DNA from: an uncultured Verrucomicrobiota bacterium
Lineage (GTDB): Bacteria > Verrucomicrobiota > Verrucomicrobiia > Opitutales > Opitutaceae
Direction: 5' to 3'
DNA length: 64,000 bases
Assembly: GCA_903869675.1 (NCBI GenBank)
Contig: CAIQAB010000022.1
Span: 224,178 to 288,177, forward strand
The position numbers and the translations under genes are program-made. Positions within the stretch are counted from its first letter, which is position 1. Every line of letters starts with the position of its first letter. The notes below the pieces were generated by a model. It ran no database searches and was not told where the DNA came from. It saw only the letters and a program-made list of their open reading frames with translations. Positions 58,136 through 64,000 of the stretch are shown in pieces.

Positions 58136-58225
58136 TCCCGCCTGTTTACCATCCGTTTCCAGCCCCCCCTTTTTTCTCCGTTTCAAGCCTTCAACATTCC
58201 CGTCCCTTTCCCGTCTCCCACATTC

Positions 58226-59155
58226 ATGTTTGGATTATTCAAAAAATTCCGCGAGGGCCTGGCCAAGACCGTTGCCGCGATCGCCGGCACCACACGCTCC
58301 CTCTTTGGCGGACGCCTCATCGACGCCTCCTCGCTGGAGGAATTGGAAGAAGCCCTCATCACCGCAGACTTCGGCGTCGAGACCACCGGGGAAATCCTCG
58401 CCGAGATCAATGACGCCTACCGCAAGGACCCCGAACTGAAAGGCAAGCAGGCCGCCGAGCTCGGCGCCGCCGTCCTCACCCGCGTCCTCGCGGGCTGCGC
58501 CGGAGCCCCCGACCTCCGCCGCCGGCCGGATGGTTCTCCTGCCGTCGTCGTGATGATCGGCGTGAACGGCTCCGGCAAGACCACCACCACCGCCAAACTC
58601 GCCTGGTCCCTTCAGCAGGAAGGCAAATCCGTGCTCGTCGCCGCCTGCGACACCTTCCGCGCAGCCGCCGTGGAGCAATTAAAGACCTGGGCAGAGCGTC
58701 TCGGTGTCGATGTCGTTGCCAGCCACACCGGCGCCGACGCCGCCGCCGTGGCCTACGACGCGCTTCAGGCCGGCAAGAGCCGCGGCAAGGAAATCGTCAT
58801 CATCGACACCGCTGGTCGACTACACACGAAGGAGAACCTCATGCAGGAACTGGCCAAGATCCGCCGCGTCCTGCAAAAACTTGATCCCTCGGCGCCCCAC
58901 TTCGCTTGGCTTGTAGTCGACGGTTCGCTCGGCAGCAACTCCATCGAACAGGCCCGCGTCTTCCACCAGAGCTTCGGCCTCACCGGGCTGGTCGTGACCA
59001 AGCTCGACGGCACCAGTCGCGGCGGCGCCGTGGTCGGCATCTGGCGCGCCCTAAAACTGCCCATTCACTACGTCGGCCTCGGCGAGCAAAAGGAAGATCT
59101 CCAGCCCTTCGCGCCCGAAGCCTACGCCCGCGCCGTCTTCGGGCTGGAGGAATAA
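58226..59155 (+). CDS. ftsY: Signal recognition particle receptor FtsY
   Basis: 309 aa starting MFGLFKKFREGLAKTVAAIA. N domain then GTPase: G1 IGVNGSGKTTTTAKLA, ACDTFRAAAVEQLKTWAERL, G3 IIDTAGRLHTKENLMQEL, G4 VVTKLDGTSRGGAVVGIWRA, closing with YVGLGEQKEDLQPFAPEAYA, which separates FtsY from Ffh. It lacks the long acidic A domain of E. coli FtsY, like many bacterial forms. Docks SRP-ribosome complexes at the membrane. Followed 24 bp later by a glycosyltransferase. Confidence 0.97.
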   Translation: MFGLFKKFREGLAKTVAAIAGTTRSLFGGRLIDASSLEELEEALITADFGVETTGEILAEINDAYRKDPELKGKQAAELGAAVLTRVLAGCAGAPDLRRRPDGSPAVVVMIGVNGSGKTTTTAKLAWSLQQEGKSVLVAACDTFRAAAVEQLKTWAERLGVDVVASHTGADAAAVAYDALQAGKSRGKEIVIIDTAGRLHTKENLMQELAKIRRVLQKLDPSAPHFAWLVVDGSLGSNSIEQARVFHQSFGLTGLVVTKLDGTSRGGAVVGIWRALKLPIHYVGLGEQKEDLQPFAPEAYARAVFGLEE

Positions 59156-59179
59156 ACTCCGGCCCGTCCTCCCGCCGCC

Positions 59180-60394
59180 ATGCCGACCGACGCCCCCCTG
59201 CCGGACCGTCCCCGTCGCATTCTCCGCGTCATCCACACCCTGCGCCGCGAGGCCGGCGGCCCGTCGGAATCCGTCCTCCGCTCCACTGAGGCCTTGTTGC
59301 GGCTCGGCCATCAGGTGGAGATAGTCACCCAAGACCCTCCCGGCACGCAGTCCCCCGGCGAAGGTCGCTTCCCCTTCCATCCTTTGGGTAGCCGGGACGA
59401 CGCCACCCTCGGCACTTGGCTGCGTGCCCGCCACGCCGATTTTGACGCCGTTCTGGTCCATGGGCTTTGGCAAAACGCCGCCCCCGTCCACCGTGCGCTG
59501 CGCGGCACCGCCACGCCGTATCTGGTTTTTCCCCACGGCATGCTCGACCCCTGGTTTCGCCGCGCCTACCCGCTGAAACATCTCAAAAAACAACTCTACT
59601 GGTGGCGCCACGAAGCAGCCGCTCTCCAGGCCGCCGCCGCCGTGTGCTTCACCTGTGATGCCGAACGCGACCTCGCCCGCCGCGCTTTCATTCCCTACCG
59701 CGTCCACGAACGCGTGGTGGCTTATGGCACCGCCCGCCCGCCCCACCCCGACCCCGCCGCTCACGCCGCCCTGCTAGCCCGCTTCCCAATGCTCGCCCGG
59801 GGACCCTTTCTGCTTTTTCTCGGACGCATCCACGACAAGAAAGGCGTGCGCGAACTCATCACCGCCTACGCCGTATTCCGGCGCCAGCGCTCCGAAGCCC
59901 CCCGCCTGGTGATCGCCGGTCCCTGCGCCACCCCCGCCGAAGGCGCCGGCCTCCGGCGCCTCGCCCGCACAGTCGGACTCGGCTCAGGGGACGACCCCAT
60001 GATGGATACCCCCGTGCTGTGGCTGCCGATGCTGGAGGACGAGCAGAAGTGGACCGCCCTGCGCGCCTGCCAAGCCTTTGTCCTGCTTTCGCATCAGGAA
60101 AACTTCGGCTTGGCCGTGGCCGAGGCACTCGCGTGCGGCCGTCCCGTGTTGATCAGCAACAAGGTCAATATCTGGCGCGAGATCACCACCGACGGAGCCG
60201 GAATCGCAGGGCCGGATACCGTAGCGGGCGGCCTCGCTTTACTCCGGCAATGGGCGGCCCTTTCATCGACCGAGCGGGCCGCCATGGGTCGGGCCGCGAG
60301 CGCGTGTTTCGAAGCGCGCTTCGAGATCACCCGGGCCGCACGCGATCTTGTTGCCGCCGTGGGTGAGGCCGTTCGCTCCCGACGATCTTTTTAA
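59180..60394 (+). CDS. Glycosyltransferase, GT4-like
   Basis: 404 aa starting MPTDAPLPDRPRRILRVIHT. GT-B fold: N-terminal TLRREAGGPSESVLRSTEAL (acceptor-side loop), PYLVFPHGMLDPWFRRAYPL, and donor-side LFLGRIHDKKGVRELITAYA, then ACQAFVLLSHQENFGLAVAE with ALACGRPVLISNKVNIW, containing the E-x7-E type motif. Retaining transferase using an NDP-sugar; likely cell-surface polysaccharide synthesis. The end overlaps the convergent sugar isomerase gene by four bases. Confidence 0.92.
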   Translation: MPTDAPLPDRPRRILRVIHTLRREAGGPSESVLRSTEALLRLGHQVEIVTQDPPGTQSPGEGRFPFHPLGSRDDATLGTWLRARHADFDAVLVHGLWQNAAPVHRALRGTATPYLVFPHGMLDPWFRRAYPLKHLKKQLYWWRHEAAALQAAAAVCFTCDAERDLARRAFIPYRVHERVVAYGTARPPHPDPAAHAALLARFPMLARGPFLLFLGRIHDKKGVRELITAYAVFRRQRSEAPRLVIAGPCATPAEGAGLRRLARTVGLGSGDDPMMDTPVLWLPMLEDEQKWTALRACQAFVLLSHQENFGLAVAEALACGRPVLISNKVNIWREITTDGAGIAGPDTVAGGLALLRQWAALSSTERAAMGRAASACFEARFEITRAARDLVAAVGEAVRSRRSF

Positions 60395-61179
60395 GGGACC
60401 GGGACAAGGCGGCCAGGCGCGCCGAGCCAGCCCACCAGCGTGGCCGCGTCGCGCAGAAAGGCCTCTTCCGTGTCGCCCGGGACGAACTCGAGCAGGGCGA
60501 ACCGCTCGCCCGGCAGCGTTCGCAGCACCCGCCAAAACTCCGCCCAGCGGGCCGCGCCGTCCGCCAGCGGATGCCGGTCGGCCAAGGTCGGCCACCAGTG
60601 AAAAACGTGGATATTATCCAGACGGGGTGCCACCGCCTGCAACCCCTCGACGCACTGCGCCGTGGCCTCACCGTTGTGCGGCTGCCAACCGGTGTGCAGA
60701 TTGGGATGGTCCACCTCGACAAGCAGTTGGCTGGCTGAGTCGTTGGTATCGGTGAGTGTGCCGCCATGGAACTCGGTCGCGATGCGCACGCCGACCTGCC
60801 CGGCGAGCTCGGCGATGCGTCGCAAATCCTCGATTACCGCCCAGCGCCCGGCTTCATCGACATCGGCCGAGCCCTTGACTCCCGGCCACACTCGGATGCT
60901 TGGCGCGCCCAGCTCGAGAGCCGAATCGAGCACCCGCCGGAAAGGCAGGCCGTTGGCCTCGCTCCAGCCCGCCCGGTAGTAGCTGCCATAGGCCGCCACC
61001 CGCAGTCCGGACTCCGCGGTCATCGCCCGGACCTCGCGGGCCCGCTCGATATCGCCGTGCGGCACATGGATGTCTCCGCCCCACTCGATACCGCGCAGAC
61101 CGGCCTTGCGCACCAGGGCAACGACCTCGGAGGGCGTGAGCTTGCGAAACGTGATCGAGACGAGACCGGAGTGGATCAT
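60391..61179 (-). CDS. Sugar phosphate isomerase/epimerase (TIM-barrel), copy 3
   Basis: 262 aa from the ATG at 61179 (MIHSGLVSITFRKLTPSEVV). TIM-barrel motifs: LRGIEWGGDIHVPHGDIERA, IATEFHGGTLTDTNDSASQL (Glu), NLHTGWQPHNGE, NIHVFHWWP (His), and LLEFVPGDTEEAFLRDAATL (Glu). It differs from the two isomerases at 37.7-39.7 kb in lacking their D-x-H-H style motif. Sugar substrate unknown. Stands alone. Confidence 0.88.
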   Translation of the reverse strand: MIHSGLVSITFRKLTPSEVVALVRKAGLRGIEWGGDIHVPHGDIERAREVRAMTAESGLRVAAYGSYYRAGWSEANGLPFRRVLDSALELGAPSIRVWPGVKGSADVDEAGRWAVIEDLRRIAELAGQVGVRIATEFHGGTLTDTNDSASQLLVEVDHPNLHTGWQPHNGEATAQCVEGLQAVAPRLDNIHVFHWWPTLADRHPLADGAARWAEFWRVLRTLPGERFALLEFVPGDTEEAFLRDAATLVGWLGAPGRLVPVP

Positions 61180-61494
61180 AACGCGACGAAAACGCCCCCG
61201 CCGCGCCGCGACAAGCACGCGCCTCACCGAATCGCCCCTCCCTTAAACCAACTCCAAACAGGAGACCGGGGTTAACCCGTGAGCTAAGACATGGAGCGGG
61301 CCAGCGGTAGGTCCTCACCCATCGCGGCGTCCAAGGGAAAGGGGCATCATAGGGGATTCCAAAAATGAACCCTCGTATCCGATCTCTCTCTACTGCCGGG
61401 GCTACCGTGCGTGGCTTACCCGCCGTCTCCAACGCACACGCGGCGACGGCTTCCATCCCTTTTATTCCCGCCACTCTTCCAGTCGTTTAATCCC
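61180..61494. other. Intergenic stretch of 315 bp
   Basis: Lies between the divergent isomerase gene and the large repeat protein. No gene is visible and no clear riboswitch or terminator. It should contain the promoters of both flanking genes. No -10/-35 pair stands out. Confidence 0.4.
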
Positions 61495-64000
61495 ATGAAA
61501 ATCAGAACTCTCCTCCTCGCGGCCGTCACGGCCATCGCGACGCTAACCGGCCTCCCGGTCCACGCCGACAACATGGCGACGCTCGCCATCGCTCCCACCA
61601 GCGGCGCGGTTACCTTGGTTCCGCGTTGGACCACCAGCGCCGGGCTCTCCGGTTTTCATCACATGGCGCAGGACCTCTCCCTAGGCGGGGGAGCCAACCA
61701 ATTTTATTCAATCAAGGGAACGTTCATTCCCCAAGGAGGCGACATCAGCGCGTTCACCCTTTACATTCCCGCCACCGGAGCCGCCACCAACCATGAGGAT
61801 ATCGGCAGCAAACTGGCCCCGAATTCCTACTCCGGGCTGACCTCCGCCGACCCTGACCTCGGGTTCGGCTCCGTCCAGCTCTACTTCATTCACAAGAAAA
61901 ACGACGGAGACTATTTATCCCATATCGTGCCCAGCTCCGACACCGCCTCGGCGGTAACCGACCTGAAGCCGATGTCCGGTCCGGGCGGCCCGCTCACGGG
62001 CGGCGCGACCGGCTACTTTAGCATGACCTTCGCGGCCTCCAACATCGGCTACGGCAGCAATCTTTTTTACTACTTCCGCACCGATCCGGTCACCCAGTTC
62101 ACCCAGTTCGGCACCCTGGTCCCGGCGCTGGCCGGCGCCTCGACCGATCGCGTGGACCTGGGCCAGGGCGGCCATAGCGCCCTGACCTACGTCGGCGACG
62201 ATGTCGGCTACGGAGCGGAGCAGATGTATTTCCTGCGTCTGGATCCCGTCACCGGCTTCACCATCCTGGGCACCCTGCACCCCGTCACCGGACGAGCGGC
62301 GGACATCGCCAATCTGGGCAGCGTCTTAACCGCCCTGACCTACGTGCCCGGCGACGTCGGATTCGGCACCGGACAATTCTACACCACCGGCGCGGTCAAC
62401 CCCACGTGGCAGTCGGTCAGCTTCGCCGCCATCACGGATCGCCTGATCAGCGCGGGTTCCTTCACCGTCGCGCCCTCCGCCAGCTCCGGCTTGCCCGTCA
62501 CGCTCTCCGTGCGCACCGGATCAATCGGCGCAGCCTCCATCACCGGTCCGGCGGCGGGGGTTTACACCGTTACCCCGACCGCCCCAGGTCTCATCACGCT
62601 ACAGGCCACGCAAGACGGCCAGGTCGCCCCGACCGTGATCGAGTTCAACATGCTGCGCCAAAGTTTCACCGCGACCGGGCTCACCCTGTTGGACATCACC
62701 AGCCAGCCCATCGCGCAGACCAAGGTTGAAGGCACCACCGCCCAGTTTTCGGTGACCGCCGCCGGCACCTCCGTCCTCTCCTACCAGTGGCGCAAGGCCG
62801 GCGCCAACATCACGGGCAACGCATCCGCCACCACCGCCACGCTCTCCCTGCCCAACGTGCAGCTCGCCTCCGCCGGGAGCTACGACGTGGTCGTCACCAA
62901 CGCCTCCGGTTCGATCCCCAGCGATCCCGCCACCCTGACCGTCACCGTCGCCCCGCCCGTCATCACCAACAGCCCCCTGAGCGCCGCCGGCACCGTCGGC
63001 ACCTTGTTCAACTACGCGGTCACCGCCTCGGGCAACCCCACCAGCTACTCGGGTAGCCCGCTCCCCGCCGGACTGAACATCGATGGCACGACCGGCAACA
63101 TCTCCGGCATCCCGACGGCCATCGGCAGCGTCAACGTGCTGCTCGGCGCGAACAACGCGGGCGGCACCGACAACGCCACCCTGACGATCACCATCGCCGC
63201 CGCCGGCGTCACCCCGATCATCACCAACAACCCACTGACCGCCGCCGGCACCACCGGGACGCCGTTCAACTTCACCATCACCGCCTCGGGCAACCCCACC
63301 AGCTACTCCGCCGCTCCCCTGCCCCCCGGCCTGCTGATCAACTCCGCCTCCGGCAACCTCTCCGGCACCCCCACCACCGTTGGCGTAACCTCCGTTCTCC
63401 TCGGCGCCACCAACTCGACCGGCACCGGCAGCGCCGCGCTCACGATCACCGTGACCGCCGCCGGCGTCGCTCCGATCATCACCAACAGCCCGCTGACCGC
63501 CGGCGGCACCACCGGCACCCCGTTCAACTTCACCATCACCGCCTCGGGCACCCCGACCAGTTTCTCGGCCGCCCCCCTGCCCGCCGGTCTGACCTTCAAC
63601 ACCGTCACCGGCAACCTCTCCGGCACCCCCACCACCGTTGGCGTAACCTCCGTTCTCCTCGGCGCCACCAACTCGACCGGCACCGGCAACGCCGCGCTCA
63701 CGATCACCGTGACCGCCGCCGGGGTCGCTCCAATCATCACCAACAGCCCGCTGACCGCAGGCGGCACCACTGGAACGCCCTTCAGCTTCACTATCACCGC
63801 TTCGGGCACCCCGACCAGCTTCTCGGCCACGCCCCTGCCCGCCGGTCTGACCATCAACACCGTCACCGGTAACCTCTCCGGCACCCCCACCACCGCCGGC
63901 ACCACCTCGGTCCTCCTCGGCGCGACCAACTCGACCGGCACCGGCAGCGCCGCGCTCACGATCACCGTGACCGCCGCCGGCGTCGCTCCGATCATCACCA
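61495..64000 (+). CDS. Large secreted protein with Ig-like (He_PIG) repeats, partial at 3' end
   Basis: Open from the ATG at 61495 (MKIRTLLLAAVTAIATLTGL, signal peptide) to the window end, at least 835 codons. Residues about 25-320 form a verrucomicrobial type segment with repeated GYG/DVGFG motifs (FAASNIGYGSNLFYYFRTDP, TYVGDDVGYGAEQMYFLRLD, TYVPGDVGFGTGQFYTTGAV). An immunoglobulin domain follows (ITSQPIAQTKVEGTTAQFSV, YQWRKAGANI). Then come tandem putative-Ig (He_PIG) domains, each ending TNSTGTGSAALTITVTAAG. Probably an adhesin, surface or secreted binding protein. The missing 3' end would show whether it carries a PEP-CTERM or other anchor. Confidence 0.9.
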   Translation, partial: MKIRTLLLAAVTAIATLTGLPVHADNMATLAIAPTSGAVTLVPRWTTSAGLSGFHHMAQDLSLGGGANQFYSIKGTFIPQGGDISAFTLYIPATGAATNHEDIGSKLAPNSYSGLTSADPDLGFGSVQLYFIHKKNDGDYLSHIVPSSDTASAVTDLKPMSGPGGPLTGGATGYFSMTFAASNIGYGSNLFYYFRTDPVTQFTQFGTLVPALAGASTDRVDLGQGGHSALTYVGDDVGYGAEQMYFLRLDPVTGFTILGTLHPVTGRAADIANLGSVLTALTYVPGDVGFGTGQFYTTGAVNPTWQSVSFAAITDRLISAGSFTVAPSASSGLPVTLSVRTGSIGAASITGPAAGVYTVTPTAPGLITLQATQDGQVAPTVIEFNMLRQSFTATGLTLLDITSQPIAQTKVEGTTAQFSVTAAGTSVLSYQWRKAGANITGNASATTATLSLPNVQLASAGSYDVVVTNASGSIPSDPATLTVTVAPPVITNSPLSAAGTVGTLFNYAVTASGNPTSYSGSPLPAGLNIDGTTGNISGIPTAIGSVNVLLGANNAGGTDNATLTITIAAAGVTPIITNNPLTAAGTTGTPFNFTITASGNPTSYSAAPLPPGLLINSASGNLSGTPTTVGVTSVLLGATNSTGTGSAALTITVTAAGVAPIITNSPLTAGGTTGTPFNFTITASGTPTSFSAAPLPAGLTFNTVTGNLSGTPTTVGVTSVLLGATNSTGTGNAALTITVTAAGVAPIITNSPLTAGGTTGTPFSFTITASGTPTSFSATPLPAGLTINTVTGNLSGTPTTAGTTSVLLGATNSTGTGSAALTITVTAAGVAPIIT
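62950..64000 (+). repeat. Tandem 258-bp repeats coding for He_PIG Ig-like domains
   Basis: Matching points of the units fall at 63208, 63466, 63724 and 63982, exactly 258 bp (86 residues) apart, with a first, more divergent unit from about 62950. Later units are nearly identical in DNA, for example ATCATCACCAACAGCCCGCT and GGCAACCTCTCCGGCACCCC recur unchanged. Such near-identity points to recent amplification or gene conversion. The array continues beyond the window. Confidence 0.9.

Overview
The window is a chromosomal segment of a GC-rich Gram-negative bacterium. It looks like a member of Verrucomicrobiota, most probably Opitutaceae. The inference rests on PEP-CTERM surface proteins ending in short Pro-Glu-Pro / hydrophobic / Arg-rich tails, a fibro-slime protein, a secreted metzincin carrying autotransporter-type beta repeats, TonB receptors, several Gfo/Idh/MocA dehydrogenases with TIM-barrel sugar isomerases, and the weak use of Shine-Dalgarno sites. 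No 16S or other decisive marker is present, so the family is an inference.

Layout. 0-1.6 kb: end of a circularly permuted ATP-grasp gene and a secreted protein. 1.8-6.6 kb: a minus-strand cobalamin uptake operon (btuB-btuF-btuC-btuD) behind a cobalamin riboswitch with a 10-bp hairpin next to the btuB start. 6.8-12 kb: divergent, B12-dependent methionine synthase split into two genes, then a Y-family DNA polymerase. The left end is therefore a B12 import and B12 use locus. 12-15.2 kb: a decayed VapBC-like module, a nucleoside phosphorylase, a DSP phosphatase and a HAD hydrolase. 15.2-21.2 kb: a large secreted metzincin with a separate upstream protein ending in a cysteine-switch-like RCGTP, then a glucoamylase-family protein. 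21.2-24.1 kb: dispersed repeats, ligA and vanZ. 24.2-26.1 kb: two tandem paralogous secreted proteins, the second with a 12-G tract between its -35 and -10 elements. 26.2-31.8 kb: a HEAT-like protein, tRNA-Pro(GGG), Gfo/Idh/MocA plus ThuA genes, a TonB receptor and elongation factor P. 31.8-43.9 kb: VOC, PIG-L, nucleotidyltransferase, ABC-F, lactonase, two sugar isomerases, a second Gfo/Idh/MocA, an unusually long ThyX and an EEP-family hydrolase. 43.9-49.4 kb: ComEC, metallophosphoesterase, TerC, RarA and a frameshifted small secreted protein.

49.9-55.3 kb holds the most distinctive region: a 258-aa secreted protein overlapping a fibro-slime protein (A1), followed by a PEP-CTERM protein (B1), then a 5'-truncated second copy of A (A2') and a second B (B2). 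This is a tandem duplication of an A-B pair. It is followed by ten tandem 21-bp units open on both strands. 55.7-61.2 kb returns to core genes (transglutaminase, ribH, nusB, ftsY) plus a frameshifted GxxExxY gene, a glycosyltransferase and a third sugar isomerase. The window ends inside a large secreted protein built of 258-bp Ig-like repeats.

The best candidates for undescribed biology are the duplicated fibro-slime/PEP-CTERM pair, the metzincin with a possible in-trans prodomain, the poly-G promoter of the tandem secreted paralogues, and the 21-bp repeat array.
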